Origin: Aureimonas ureilytica DSM 18598 = NBRC 106430
GTDB lineage: Bacteria > Pseudomonadota > Alphaproteobacteria > Rhizobiales > Rhizobiaceae
Assembly: GCF_000382705.1 (NCBI RefSeq)
Contig: NZ_ARQE01000012.1
Location: 1 to 64,000, forward strand
Reading direction: 5' to 3'
Length of the DNA: 64,000 nucleotides
In this document: in pieces, positions 35,768 to 45,088 of the stretch
Numbering within the stretch: position 1 is the stretch's first letter
How the letters are laid out: each line of letters begins with the position of its first letter
Made by a program: the position numbers and the translations under genes
Notes under the pieces: model-generated
What the model was told of the DNA's origin: nothing
What the model saw: the letters and a program-made list of their open reading frames with translations, nothing else
Databases searched by the model: none

Positions 35768-37741
35768 TCAGGAGGAGGGCTGGGTCAGAAGGCTGCGGCG
35801 CTGGCGCGCGGCGGCGAGCGTCAGGCTGATGCGCTCGCGCATCTCGTCGGCCGAAGCGCGCGGGAGGTCCGGCGAACCGGCGGCGTCCGCGGGCGCGGGC
35901 GTGCTCGCCGCCTCCTCGCCGTTCTCGATCGGCCCGATCTCGCGCACGCTGCGCGCGCCGGAGCGACGAAGGCCGATGGCGCGGATGCGGTCCCGTAGCT
36001 CGGCGCGGCGGCGGTCGAGATCGCCGTCGTTCTCGTCGAACTCCGCCGTTTCCTCCGCCTCGCGGTCGTATTCGCTCTCGTGAAGCGAGGGGGCCGTGAC
36101 GAGCTCCTCGCTCGGCAATGGTTCGGTCGGCAGGTCGGCCGAACGATCGACGGGAGCTGCGGCCGCAACCGGCATGGCCAGACGCTCGACCGGCTCGCCG
36201 GCGGAGCCGCGCAGCGGCCAGGCTTCGGCCCGCGCGCCGCTCGGCGCGCCGATCTCGTCCGCCTCGCGCCCATAGGCCGCGCGCATCCCGGCGGGCGCCA
36301 GCGGCGCGTTCGGCTCCTCGCTCCCGAAGGAGCGTGCGCCGTCGCCCGGCTCGCCGCGCGTCGAAGCGCCGCCGCGCAGGATCGCCAGCATGGTGCCGAG
36401 CGCGGCGAGGAACAGGCCGATGCCGAGCCCCGCGATGCCGCCGACCGCGGCCACGACCTTGCGCGACAGGCTGGAGGGCTGAAGCGGCACGGTGGCGTCG
36501 GAGATCACGCGCACGTTGGATGTGTTCAGGCTTTCCTGCTCGCTGGTCTGGCGCGTGCGCAGGAGATAGGCCTCGTACACGGCGCGCGAGGCATCGACCT
36601 CGCGCTCCAGCTCGCGCAGGCGCACGAAGGAATTGCTGGTCTCGATCTGGCGCGAGCGCAGGGCGTCGATCTGGTTCGACAGGTCGGCTTCGGTCGAGCG
36701 GGCGCGGGCGAGTTCGGTCTGGGCCGAGGCCACGATGCGGCCGAGCTCGTTCTGGATCGCGCGGCGGGCGGTCGCCACCGCTTCCTCGGCGGCGATGCGC
36801 TGGGGATGGCGGGGTCCGAGGCGCGTCGACAGAACCGCCGCGCTCTGGGCGGCGTCCGTATAGGCCTGACGCAGGCGCTGAAGCGTCTCGGAGCCGAGGC
36901 TTTCGGGCGAGGAGCCTTCCACCACGTCGTTGACGCTCGCCCGGCGCAGCGACTGGGCGCGCACGTCGAGCGTCGTGATCTGGGAGCGCACGTCGGCGAG
37001 CTGGCTGTTGACGCGGGTGATGTAGTCGTCGTCGATCAAACGGCCGCCGACGCCGACGAGCCTGTTCTCGGCCTTGTAGGCTTCCACCGCGTCCTCGGCG
37101 CTGACGACGCGCTGGCGCAGTTCGGCAAGGCGCGACGAGAGGGCCGTGGTGGCCCGGCGCGCCAGTTCGGACTGGGCGCGGCCCTGCTCGGCGATGAAGG
37201 TTTCCGTCAGGAGGTTGGCGAGCTGCGCGGCCTTTTCCGGGTCCTCGGAGGTCACCGCCACGTTGATGACGAAGCTGTTGGGCGCGCGCGCGGCTTTGAC
37301 GTGATCGGCGAACCGGGAGATCGTCAGCAACTGGCGATCGCGCACCATCGCCGCGTCGTCGGAGGTGAACAGCGCGCTGAGGACGCTGGTGAGACCGCTG
37401 AGAAGGCTGGTGCGCGTGCCGTTGAACTCCGGGTCCGCCGTCAGCCCGGCCTTGGACACGACGCGCTCCAGAACCGAATGGGAGGTCATCACCGCGATCT
37501 GGCTTTCCACCAGCGCCAGCGTCGCGTCGGTGGACATGCCGCCCGGCGCGGAGGTGACGTCGTTCTGGACGATGTTCAGATCGCGCGGGTCGAGAACGAG
37601 CTGGGCGACGCCCGTGTAGAGCTTGGGGGTGGAATAGGCATAGGCCGCCGCGAGCCCGAGGCCGAGAAGCGTGGTGAGGACGACGAGCCCGCGCCGGCTC
37701 CAGATGCCGCGCGCGAGCGTCGCGGGATCGAACAGGGACAT
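35768..37741 (-). CDS. Exopolysaccharide chain-length/transport protein (Wzz/GumC-like), no kinase domain
   Basis: A 657-residue inner-membrane polysaccharide co-polymerase (ATG 37741; 37816 would add 25 residues). A first membrane helix is at about 13-37 (GLVVLTTLLGLGLAAAYAY). A long periplasmic coiled-coil domain follows (residues about 150-420, many AEL/RQR heptads), and a second helix (VVAAVGGIAGLGIGLFLAALG) near 430-455. Unlike ExoP or Wzc there is no Walker-type tyrosine autokinase domain. Instead a tail of about 200 residues is acidic and Pro/Ala/Glu-rich (ETAEFDENDGDLDRRRAEL). Its partner may be a separate kinase elsewhere. The gene has its own promoter region at 37742-37919. Confidence 0.87.
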   Translation of the reverse strand: MSLFDPATLARGIWSRRGLVVLTTLLGLGLAAAYAYSTPKLYTGVAQLVLDPRDLNIVQNDVTSAPGGMSTDATLALVESQIAVMTSHSVLERVVSKAGLTADPEFNGTRTSLLSGLTSVLSALFTSDDAAMVRDRQLLTISRFADHVKAARAPNSFVINVAVTSEDPEKAAQLANLLTETFIAEQGRAQSELARRATTALSSRLAELRQRVVSAEDAVEAYKAENRLVGVGGRLIDDDYITRVNSQLADVRSQITTLDVRAQSLRRASVNDVVEGSSPESLGSETLQRLRQAYTDAAQSAAVLSTRLGPRHPQRIAAEEAVATARRAIQNELGRIVASAQTELARARSTEADLSNQIDALRSRQIETSNSFVRLRELEREVDASRAVYEAYLLRTRQTSEQESLNTSNVRVISDATVPLQPSSLSRKVVAAVGGIAGLGIGLFLAALGTMLAILRGGASTRGEPGDGARSFGSEEPNAPLAPAGMRAAYGREADEIGAPSGARAEAWPLRGSAGEPVERLAMPVAAAAPVDRSADLPTEPLPSEELVTAPSLHESEYDREAEETAEFDENDGDLDRRRAELRDRIRAIGLRRSGARSVREIGPIENGEEAASTPAPADAAGSPDLPRASADEMRERISLTLAAARQRRSLLTQPSS

Positions 37742-37919
37742 CTCTTCCTCCGGCTTCTGGCGGAAGTTCGATTCGGAGCCGTGAACGCGCTCCGCGACGC
37801 TGTCGGAATGAAACATCCGGAAATGGCCCGCTCGCTTCGAAACTTGTTAAGCCAACATTCACGCAATAGGGCAAACAAAGCATTAATGGGACGCGAGGGC
37901 ACACGCCCCTCACCCGAAT

Positions 37920-39122
37920 TCACGCCGTCAACAGCTTGTTGCGCAGCGTCGCGTACCAGGCCTTGGGCCGCAGATCGGCATCGAAGGGCAAGGGCCGGTT
38001 CGGCCGGCCGTCGGTGCGGGGCATGGCGTCCGGAACCCAGGTGTAGCGGTCGCTGATCCCCCAGGTGATGACCGCATGGGGGCGCTGGCCGGAAAACAGC
38101 CCGTCGAGGAAGTCGCTCACCACCACCTCGGCCGCCTCGTCGATCGCCGCCTCGTCGCCGCGCACCTGAAAGTCGATCACGTCGAGTTCGCTGGCCAGAA
38201 GACCGACGCCGAGCGCCTTCAGGTCCTGCCCGAAGCGGGCGAGCGCCTCGCGGTCGACGCGGATATGGCTGTAGAGATGGGCCTGCAGCCCGACCATATC
38301 GACCCGCAGCCCCTCGTCCTGCAGCGAGCGCACGAGCTTGAGAATCTCGGCGCGGCGCGCGTCGTAGCGCGGTCCCTCGAATTCGAGATCGTATTCGTTG
38401 ATGACAAGAAGCGCGTTCGGATCGGCCCGCATGGCCGCGCGGAAGGCGAGAGGAACATGCCGGCTCCCCAGCCGCCTTTGCCAGAACGTGTCGCGCATCG
38501 GGCCGCCGCGCTCGCGCGGGTCGTGGGCGATCACCTCGTTCACCACGTCCCAGCTTCCGAGCCGGCCGCGATAATGCGCGGCCACCGTCTCGATATGATC
38601 CACCAGCACCCGTTCCGCGTCGGCCGGGTCGCGGATCGCCTCCAGCCAGGGCGGGTTGGTGGACCACCAGACGAAGGCATGGCCGCGCGACGTCATCCCG
38701 CGCTCGCGCGCCCAGTTCACCATCCGGTCGGCCGGGTCGAACCAGAATTCCGGCCGCGTCGGGCGCAGAAGGCCGAATTTCAGCTCGTTGGACGGCATCA
38801 GGAGATCGCATTCGCGCTCGATCAGGGCACGATAGGAAGCGTCGGCCTCGAACTGGTCCACCTGCACCGCCGCGCCAAAGGGCACGCGGCGCGAGGCGGC
38901 CCGGGCGGGCACGGGGCGCAGGCTCGCCGCCCCGACGAGCGCGGCGCTCCCCGCCAGGAACGAACGGCGCGTTAAGGCCGCCGCACTAGACTGGGGGGCG
39001 GAAAAGGCGTTCGAATGGCCCTGCCCGTCCCGGCTGGCGGCGGCCCCGTCTTGCCGCCCGCCTCCGCCCTGAGGGTGCGAAGAGGCGGGGCGGCGGAAGG
39101 ATCGGTCGGTCTTGTCGGTCAC
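37920..39122 (-). CDS. Secreted endo-1,4-beta-xylanase-like glycoside hydrolase (GH10)
   Basis: A protein of about 400 residues. A twin-arginine signal, LTRRSFLAGSAALVGAASL (RR about 52-53), is followed by a complete GH10 barrel: GHAFVWWSTNPPW, acid/base Glu about 196 in WDVVNEVI, and nucleophile Glu about 312 in LLASELDVIDF. GH10 enzymes cleave beta-1,4-xylan and related glycans; rhizobial members near polysaccharide genes may trim the organism's own exopolysaccharide. The start is uncertain: GTG at 39122 lies ahead of the Tat motif, and ATG at 39182 would overlap the divergent flippase gene. Its closest neighbours are the Wzz-like and flippase genes. Confidence 0.88.
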   Translation of the reverse strand: MTDKTDRSFRRPASSHPQGGGGRQDGAAASRDGQGHSNAFSAPQSSAAALTRRSFLAGSAALVGAASLRPVPARAASRRVPFGAAVQVDQFEADASYRALIERECDLLMPSNELKFGLLRPTRPEFWFDPADRMVNWARERGMTSRGHAFVWWSTNPPWLEAIRDPADAERVLVDHIETVAAHYRGRLGSWDVVNEVIAHDPRERGGPMRDTFWQRRLGSRHVPLAFRAAMRADPNALLVINEYDLEFEGPRYDARRAEILKLVRSLQDEGLRVDMVGLQAHLYSHIRVDREALARFGQDLKALGVGLLASELDVIDFQVRGDEAAIDEAAEVVVSDFLDGLFSGQRPHAVITWGISDRYTWVPDAMPRTDGRPNRPLPFDADLRPKAWYATLRNKLLTA

Positions 39123-39127
39123 GTCCA

Positions 39128-40471
39128 ATGGCCCTTTGGAGATTCGCCATGCATCCGGTTCGCAGCCTGGCTCGGCTTGCAAAGGCCAATCTTCACCTTC
39201 TGCGCGACTATGCCAAGCTCATCGGCGGATCGGCGGGACGCCTGGTCCTGTCGCTGGCCTATTTCACCGCGATCGCCAACGCCCTGTCGGTTTCGGATTT
39301 CGGCCTGTTCGCCACGGCCTCGGCGACCGGCATCGTCCTCTCGCGCATCGCCGGCCTCGGCTTCGTCTCGCCGCTCTACCGCGCGGCCACGCGCAAGCCG
39401 CATCTCGTGGGCACCTACACCGCCGGCTATCTTCTGGCGCTGCTCGCCTCGCTGCCGCTCGTCGCGCTGGCCGGGGCGGCCTTCTTCGCGCTCGTGTTCA
39501 AGGGCGACATGGCGCTCCTGCCCTTCGCGCTGGTGGTCCTGGCGGAGGTGATTGGCTGGCGCTCGCTGGAGATCGTGTGCATCGTCAACAACGGGATGGG
39601 CCAGTTCGGACGCGCCTCGATCCTCGTCGTGTTCGGCTCGGCGGCCAAGGCGCTCGCCGCCCTCCTCTTCGCCCATTCTGGCCTCGGCGCGGGCGATCTC
39701 CAGTCCTGGGGCCTGTTCTATCTCGCCGCCAATCTCGGCTCGGCGCTATTGGGCATTCTTCTCTTCTACCCGCGCCAGCGGCTGCGGCTGCGCCCCGCGC
39801 TCTATCTCAAGCGCCTGTCCGACAGCCTCGCCGTCGCGGGCGCGGACATTCTCTTCTACTTCCAGTCCGAGCTCGACAAGCTCCTCGTCCTGTCGCTCGG
39901 CGGCGCGGAGGTCGCCGGCATCTACGCCATGCTGATGCGCCTCATCGACCTGACGGCGCTGCCGGTGCGCTCCTTCAACATGATGATCGTGCAGAAGCTG
40001 ATCCGCAGCCCCGGCTTCCTCCAGTCTTGGCGCCGCCGCTGGATGGTGGAAGGCGGCATCGCGCTCGTGTCGGTCGCCGGCATGGCGGCGCTCGGCCTCG
40101 TTCTGACGGTCGCGCCGACGCTCCTCGGCCGCAACGTCGCGGATGCCGCGCCCCTGATCCTCCTCGTTCTCCTCGTGCCCGCCTTCCGCAATCTCGTGGA
40201 ATATCAAAGCGAGCTTCTTTACGCGCGCGGGCGCACGGGGATGCGCGCCGCGATCCTGGCGCTGCTCGGCGGGCTCAAGGCGGGCTTCCTGACGCTGCTT
40301 CTGCAGGGCGCGGCGACGACGCCGGAGGGCGTCTGGATTCAGGGGCTGAACGGGGTCTTCGCCGCGCTCTGGATCGCCTCGGCCGGCGCGAGCTACATCG
40401 CGCTCGACTGGCGCAACCGCGCGCCGCGCCCGCAGGGACGGGCCGGCTCGCCGGACATCGCCGCCGCCTGA
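39128..40471 (+). CDS. Polysaccharide flippase-like membrane protein (Wzx/MATE-type)
   Basis: A 447-residue integral membrane protein with about 12 predicted helices and basic cytosolic loops, of the oligosaccharide flippase (polysaccharide biosynthesis, PST) type. It would move undecaprenyl-linked repeat units to the periplasm for polymerisation. ATG at 39128 or 39149. It is divergent from the GH10 gene with almost no gap, so their promoters overlap the coding starts. It lies with the Wzz-like, GT2 and CapD-like genes, supporting a Wzx/Wzy-type assembly, although no Wzy polymerase is seen here. Confidence 0.85.
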   Translation: MALWRFAMHPVRSLARLAKANLHLLRDYAKLIGGSAGRLVLSLAYFTAIANALSVSDFGLFATASATGIVLSRIAGLGFVSPLYRAATRKPHLVGTYTAGYLLALLASLPLVALAGAAFFALVFKGDMALLPFALVVLAEVIGWRSLEIVCIVNNGMGQFGRASILVVFGSAAKALAALLFAHSGLGAGDLQSWGLFYLAANLGSALLGILLFYPRQRLRLRPALYLKRLSDSLAVAGADILFYFQSELDKLLVLSLGGAEVAGIYAMLMRLIDLTALPVRSFNMMIVQKLIRSPGFLQSWRRRWMVEGGIALVSVAGMAALGLVLTVAPTLLGRNVADAAPLILLVLLVPAFRNLVEYQSELLYARGRTGMRAAILALLGGLKAGFLTLLLQGAATTPEGVWIQGLNGVFAALWIASAGASYIALDWRNRAPRPQGRAGSPDIAAA

Positions 40472-40490
40472 GGGCCGGGTGCCGATCCCG

Positions 40491-40518
40491 CTTCCGGCGT
40501 CAGGCTTCCGGCGTCAGG
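40491..40518. repeat. Perfect 14-bp tandem duplication at convergent gene ends
   Basis: CTTCCGGCGTCAGG occurs twice head to tail (40491-40504 and 40505-40518). The duplication covers the stop codon of the DUF6492 gene, so a second TGA-containing unit lies directly past the stop. It looks like a recent slippage event at a gene border. Confidence 0.85.
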
Positions 40519-41398
40519 CGCCGAGCCCGACGACGCGTCGGATCAGGCCCGGGTCCGTGCCGGTGAAGGACTGGAGGCCGAGCGCCACCTGTTCGGGCGC
40601 CATCTCGGCCAGAAAGGCTAGAAGCCCCGCCTCGTCCAGCGGCGGCCCGTCCCAATACACGGCGCAGAGCCGCTCGTCGGTCGCGATATGCCGCTCCGGC
40701 CGGCCCTCCACCTCGTCCACGAAGCGGCCGTAGATCGTGCATTCCGAGAGCGCGCGCGAGCCGGCGAGCGCGATCATGGCGGGCCGGCGCATCACCGTCC
40801 GGATGCGCTCCAGCATGGCGCGCACCGTGTCGCGCCGCCAGGCGATCAGCGTGTTGATATAGGTCGGCGCCGGGATCGGGTCGGGCGCCAAGCCGAGCAA
40901 GGCCGCCGCGCGCTGCGACCAGCGCGCGTGTTCGGCCCGCCGCTCGGGTTCGACATGGGCCATGCCCTCGGCGCGGCGATAAAAGCGCACCGCATCGCCC
41001 GACACGAAATGTCCGGCGTCGAAGGGCTTCACGAAGACGACGTCCGAATCGAGCGAGACGAGCACGTCCTCCTCCATTGCCGCGCCCATGGCGATGCGCC
41101 GGAGTTGCTGGACATGCCAGCCGCGCAAGGGCAGGCCGAAGGGCGACAGCCAGAGACGGCGGCCCCGATCGAACGGATCGGAGATCGGCCGGAGCCAGAC
41201 GGGCAGAAGATCGCGCTCCGACACGACGCGGCGGCGCGGCCCTTCCAGCGCGCGAAACAGCGCGACGTCCCCCTCTTCCACCAGAATGTAATGGACGGAA
41301 TGGCCGGTCACGAAGCGATCGAGGCTCTCGCACAGGATCCGGCAGCGCTCCCAGTCGCCGCGATAGGACGAAGTGACGAGCGCGATGGATAGGGTCAT
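40514..41398 (-). CDS. DUF6492 family protein, glycosyltransferase-like
   Basis: A 294-residue soluble protein resembling the DUF6492 family, with a GT-A-like N-terminus: MTLSIALVTSSYRGDWERC, a metal-site-like DSD in LVSLDSDVVFVKPF near residue 115-125, and an acceptor-like segment YINTLIAWRRDT. Members occur in bacterial polysaccharide clusters and are thought to be nucleotide-sugar transferases, but no activity is proven. It is convergent with the flippase gene and divergent from the GT2 gene, consistent with a polysaccharide role. Confidence 0.75.
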   Translation of the reverse strand: MTLSIALVTSSYRGDWERCRILCESLDRFVTGHSVHYILVEEGDVALFRALEGPRRRVVSERDLLPVWLRPISDPFDRGRRLWLSPFGLPLRGWHVQQLRRIAMGAAMEEDVLVSLDSDVVFVKPFDAGHFVSGDAVRFYRRAEGMAHVEPERRAEHARWSQRAAALLGLAPDPIPAPTYINTLIAWRRDTVRAMLERIRTVMRRPAMIALAGSRALSECTIYGRFVDEVEGRPERHIATDERLCAVYWDGPPLDEAGLLAFLAEMAPEQVALGLQSFTGTDPGLIRRVVGLGA

Positions 41399-41668
41399 CG
41401 ATCAATCCGCGCTGGCGAGCCCTTCGCAAGGCTCGATCGGGTGGGCGTGCCGACGGGCTCGCGCCGATCGTTCATGCGCAAGCCTATCGCCCCACATGTG
41501 CAAAGGCGTCAACTTCGCCGGCCTCGCTTTTTTGCAGGACGGGCTCGGATCGCATGTCCGCATCCCTTCCGCCATCAGGGTTTTGGGTGAGTGCGCGCCT
41601 CGCGAAAGACGCCCCCGGCATGGCGGCGCTTGAAGGATCGTTCACGCCTTTGCGTCAGGCTCCGCGCC

Positions 41669-42664
41669 ATGACACACGCCGCTCTCGCATTGCCGTCCCT
41701 GCCGCCGGGCGTTCTTCTCGAAACCGTCTCGCCGGGCCTCGACGCCGCCGTCGGGATCGCCGTCGTGGTGCCGACCTTCCGCCGGCCGGAGCTGCTCCTG
41801 CGCACGCTCGAGTCGCTACGCGCGCAGGACACGAAGCGGCGCTTCGCCGTGATCCTGGTGGAGAACGACGCGGAAGGGCGCGCGGGCCTCGAGGCCGCCC
41901 GGCCCCTGATCGAGGCAGGCGCGATCCACGGCATGGCCGTGGTCGCCGAGGCGCGCGGCAATTGCTCGGCCTATAATGCGGGTTTTTCGGCGGCACGGCG
42001 CGTCCTGCCCCGGCTCGAGACCGCCCTCATCATCGACGACGACGAAGCGGCCGAGCCCGGCTGGATCGAGGCGCACCTGACCGCCTTGGAGCGTTTCGGC
42101 GCGGACGTGACGGGCGGACCGCAGGTTCCGGTCTTCGAAGAGCCAGGCCGTGAGGCTCTGGCTGATCATCCCGTGTTCCGCGCGCCCTATGAGGCGAGCG
42201 GACCGGTTCAGGCGCTCGTGTCCTCCGGCAATGTCGCGATCCGCGCCAGGGTTCTCCAGCGTATGGGCGAGCCCCTGTTCGACACGCGCTTCGACTTCAC
42301 CGGCGGGGGCGATGCCGATCTCTTCTCGCGCTGCGCACGGGCCGGCTTCCGCTTCGCTTGGTGCCACGAGGCGGCGGTTCACGAAGTCGTGCCCGCCCGG
42401 CGCACGGAATTTTCCTGGATCAACGCGCGGGCGCTGCGCAACGGCGCCCTCTCGACCCTCGTGCAGCGCGGGCGCGACGGGCGGGCGCGCACGCTCGCCA
42501 AAAGCCTGGCGCTGGCGCTCGCCGCCCCGCCGCGCTCGGCCTGGGCCGCGTGGCACTCGCGCTCGCTTCTGATCGGGCTCTACCATCTGCAGATCGCCGC
42601 CGGCCGCCTCCAGGGCGAGTTCGGCCGCGTCGGGGAGCAATATCGCAAGCCGGAAAGCAACTGA
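41669..42664 (+). CDS. Glycosyltransferase family 2
   Basis: A 331-residue GT-A transferase. VVVPTFRRPELLLRTLESLRAQ is the nucleotide-binding strand and helix near residues 31-52, ALIIDDDEAAEPGWIEAH carries the DxD-type metal motif near 113-130, and GGGDADLFSRCARAGFRFAWCHEAAVHEVVPA is the GT2 acceptor/ED-type segment. It probably adds a sugar to a lipid-linked repeat unit. ATG at 41669; the in-frame upstream codons at 41591 lack similarity. It precedes the hisD operon by 150 bases with no terminator. Confidence 0.87.
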   Translation: MTHAALALPSLPPGVLLETVSPGLDAAVGIAVVVPTFRRPELLLRTLESLRAQDTKRRFAVILVENDAEGRAGLEAARPLIEAGAIHGMAVVAEARGNCSAYNAGFSAARRVLPRLETALIIDDDEAAEPGWIEAHLTALERFGADVTGGPQVPVFEEPGREALADHPVFRAPYEASGPVQALVSSGNVAIRARVLQRMGEPLFDTRFDFTGGGDADLFSRCARAGFRFAWCHEAAVHEVVPARRTEFSWINARALRNGALSTLVQRGRDGRARTLAKSLALALAAPPRSAWAAWHSRSLLIGLYHLQIAAGRLQGEFGRVGEQYRKPESN

Positions 42665-42753
42665 CGGCCGCGTTTTTTCCGGGCGGCCGGTCGCAGCGCA
42701 GGCCCCGGCGCCCTAGCTGGGCGATGACGCCCGCCCGGCAGACCGCCGGCCCC

Positions 42754-42801
42754 GACGGGCGAACAGACTGACGAACCGATTGGCGAACCGACCGGCAAGG
42801 A
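42754..42801 (+). repeat. Degenerate 12-bp tandem repeats before the DUF2948 gene
   Basis: Four 12-bp units, beginning GACGGGCGAACA, GACTGACGAACC, GATTGGCGAACC and GACCGGCAAGGA, run up to the ribosome site of the DUF2948 gene. The last unit contains the AAGGAG Shine-Dalgarno. They look like a slippage-expanded leader, possibly read as spaced ribosome or protein sites. Confidence 0.5.
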
Positions 42802-42814
42802 GAAACGAGCGACG

Positions 42815-43267
42815 ATGGACCTTCTTCGATTGATGGCGCTCGACCAGGGCGATCTCGACATCGTGTCGGCCCATGTGCAGGACGCGGTGATTCGCGTCGG
42901 CGATCTCGACTTCTCCGCCGCGCGCCGGCAGTTCACGGTGCCGATGAACCGCTTCGTCTGGGAAAAGACGCCGCCGCGCCAGGGCCTGTTCCGCCGTCGC
43001 GGCGAATACGAGCGCCGCCGCAGCGTCCTGCATTTCGACCGGGTGACATCCGTCAAGCGCAGCGGCTTCGCGCAAGGCGACGACGAGGCCGTGCTGGCGC
43101 TTCTGGCGGTGCGCTGGAGCGTGCGGGACGAGCCGTCGGGCACGATCGACCTTGTGTTTGCGGGCGGTGCCGCGATAAGGCTCGACGTCGAATGCATCGA
43201 AGCGCAGCTGACCGATCTCGGCGCCGCCTGGAGCACCCCGTCGCGGCCCGACCACGACAAGGGCTGA
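42815..43267 (+). CDS. DUF2948 family protein
   Basis: A 150-residue soluble protein found almost only in Alphaproteobacteria, usually just upstream of hisD. It begins MDLLRLMALDQGDLDIVSAH, with an aromatic, beta-rich core (RQFTVPMNRFVWEK). The function is unknown. A good AAGGAG site precedes ATG at 42815. hisD follows after 40 bases. The conserved gene order suggests a shared regulation rather than a proven role in histidine synthesis. Confidence 0.85.
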   Translation: MDLLRLMALDQGDLDIVSAHVQDAVIRVGDLDFSAARRQFTVPMNRFVWEKTPPRQGLFRRRGEYERRRSVLHFDRVTSVKRSGFAQGDDEAVLALLAVRWSVRDEPSGTIDLVFAGGAAIRLDVECIEAQLTDLGAAWSTPSRPDHDKG

Positions 43268-43307
43268 CGGGTCGAAGCGCCGAGGCGGCAGGCCGCGCCG
43301 AGGGAGA

Positions 43308-44612
43308 GTGCCTGACGTGCCGCAACGGCTTCACCTGAGCGAACCCGATTTCGAAACGCGCTTCCGCGCCCTTCTCGTCGCCAAGCGCGAAGCGTCCGTG
43401 GATGTCGAGACGGCGGTGCGCGCCATTATCGACGACGTGCGCGCGCGCGGCGACGCGGCCGTGATCGAACTCACGGCCCGCTTCGACGAACTGACGCTGA
43501 CGCCTGAAACGCTGCGCGTGCCCGAAAGCGAGATCGAGGCCGCGCTGGCCGCGACGCCGCGCCAAACGCGGGACGCGCTGGAACTCGCCCATCGGCGCAT
43601 CGAGAGCCATCACATCCGGCAGAGGCCGAAGGATGATCGCTACACCGACGCGATCGGCGCCGAGCTCGGCTCGCGCTGGACGGCGGTGGAATCGGTCGGC
43701 CTCTACGTGCCGGGCGGCGCGGCGAGCTACCCGTCCTCCGTTCTGATGAACGCGGTGCCGGCCAAGGTCGCGGGCGTCGAGCGCATCGCCATGGTGGTGC
43801 CGGCCATGCGCGGGGCCTTGAACCCGCTGGTTCTGGCCGCCGCGCGCATCGCCGGCGTGTCCGAAATCTACCGCATCGGCGGGGCGCAGGCGATCGCCGC
43901 GCTCGCCTATGGCACAGAGAGTATTCCCCCCGTCGCCAAGATCGTCGGCCCCGGCAATGCCTATGTGGCGAGCGCCAAGCGGCAGGTCTTCGGCACGGTC
44001 GGCATCGACATGATCGCCGGCCCCTCGGAAGTTCTGGTGATCGCCGACGGCGACAACGATCCGGACTGGCTGGCCGCCGATCTTCTGGCGCAGGCCGAGC
44101 ACGACCGCGCCGCGCAGTCGCTTATCCTCACCGACAGCGAAGAGCTTGCCGCCCGCGTCGAAGCCGCGGTGGAGCGCCAGCTCGCCACGCTCTCGCGCGC
44201 CGAGACGGCTCGCGCGAGCTGGGCCGAGTTCGGCGCGGTGATCGTGGTGGAGGACCTCCTGCGCGACGCCCCTCCCCTAGCCGACCGGATCGCCGCCGAG
44301 CATCTGGAGATCGCGACCGACGACCCGGACGCGCTGTTCGCGCGCATCCGCAACGCGGGCGCCGTGTTCCTCGGCCGGCACACGCCGGAGGTCATCGGCG
44401 ATTATGTCGGCGGCTCCAACCACGTCCTGCCGACGGCCCGTTCGGCGCGCTTCTCCTCCGGCCTTTCGGTCCTGGACTTCGTGAAGCGCACGTCGATCCT
44501 GAAGCTCTCGGCCGAAGCCTTGCGCGAGCTCGGCCCCGCCGCCATCGAGCTTGCCCGCGTCGAAGGGCTCGACGCGCATGGGCGCTCCGTCGCCATCCGG
44601 CTCAATCTCTAG
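43308..44612 (+). CDS. hisD: Histidinol dehydrogenase
   Basis: A 434-residue NAD-dependent zinc enzyme catalysing the last two oxidations of histidine synthesis. Motifs include [48 protein letters not shown], the zinc-ligand segment [14 protein letters not shown] and the catalytic EH in [13 protein letters not shown]. The C-terminus [24 protein letters not shown] is typical. The start is GTG at 43308 with a GAGGGAGA site. The rest of the his genes are elsewhere. Confidence 0.96.
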   Translation: MPDVPQRLHLSEPDFETRFRALLVAKREASVDVETAVRAIIDDVRARGDAAVIELTARFDELTLTPETLRVPESEIEAALAATPRQTRDALELAHRRIESHHIRQRPKDDRYTDAIGAELGSRWTAVESVGLYVPGGAASYPSSVLMNAVPAKVAGVERIAMVVPAMRGALNPLVLAAARIAGVSEIYRIGGAQAIAALAYGTESIPPVAKIVGPGNAYVASAKRQVFGTVGIDMIAGPSEVLVIADGDNDPDWLAADLLAQAEHDRAAQSLILTDSEELAARVEAAVERQLATLSRAETARASWAEFGAVIVVEDLLRDAPPLADRIAAEHLEIATDDPDALFARIRNAGAVFLGRHTPEVIGDYVGGSNHVLPTARSARFSSGLSVLDFVKRTSILKLSAEALRELGPAAIELARVEGLDAHGRSVAIRLNL

Positions 44613-44620
44613 AGGCAGTC

Positions 44621-45088
44621 ATGGAGCGCGGACATCTCGTTTCGGTCGATCTCGACGATTCCATCGGGCGCGCGGCGCCCGACGTGGAGCACGACCGCGC
44701 GGTCGCGATCGTCGATCTGATCGAGGAGAACCTGTTCGAGCCCGCCGGTTTCGAGGGCGGGCGCTTCCGCCTGAAGCTCGCGCTGGCCGACCGGCGCCTC
44801 GTCTTCGACATCGCGGACGAGGCCGGCGGGAAGCTCGCCGTTCACATCCTCTCGCTTACCCCCTTCCGCCGGGTCATCCGCGACTATTTCCTGATCTGCG
44901 ACAGCTATCACGAGGCGATTCGCACCGCGACGCCCTCGCAGATCGAGGCCATCGACATGGGACGGCGCGGCATACACAATGACGGCTCGGACCTTCTGCG
45001 CGAGCGCCTGAAGGGCAAGATCGAACTGGACAAGGATACGGCTCGGCGCCTGTTCACGCTGATCTGCGTCCTCCACCGGCGCGCGTGA
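44621..45088 (+). CDS. UPF0262 family protein
   Basis: A 155-residue soluble protein of unknown function restricted mainly to Alphaproteobacteria. The segment [42 protein letters not shown] is characteristic. It starts 8 bases after hisD and overlaps the next gene by GTGA, in the conserved DUF2948-hisD-UPF0262-phosphatase arrangement. Confidence 0.88.
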   Translation: MERGHLVSVDLDDSIGRAAPDVEHDRAVAIVDLIEENLFEPAGFEGGRFRLKLALADRRLVFDIADEAGGKLAVHILSLTPFRRVIRDYFLICDSYHEAIRTATPSQIEAIDMGRRGIHNDGSDLLRERLKGKIELDKDTARRLFTLICVLHRRA

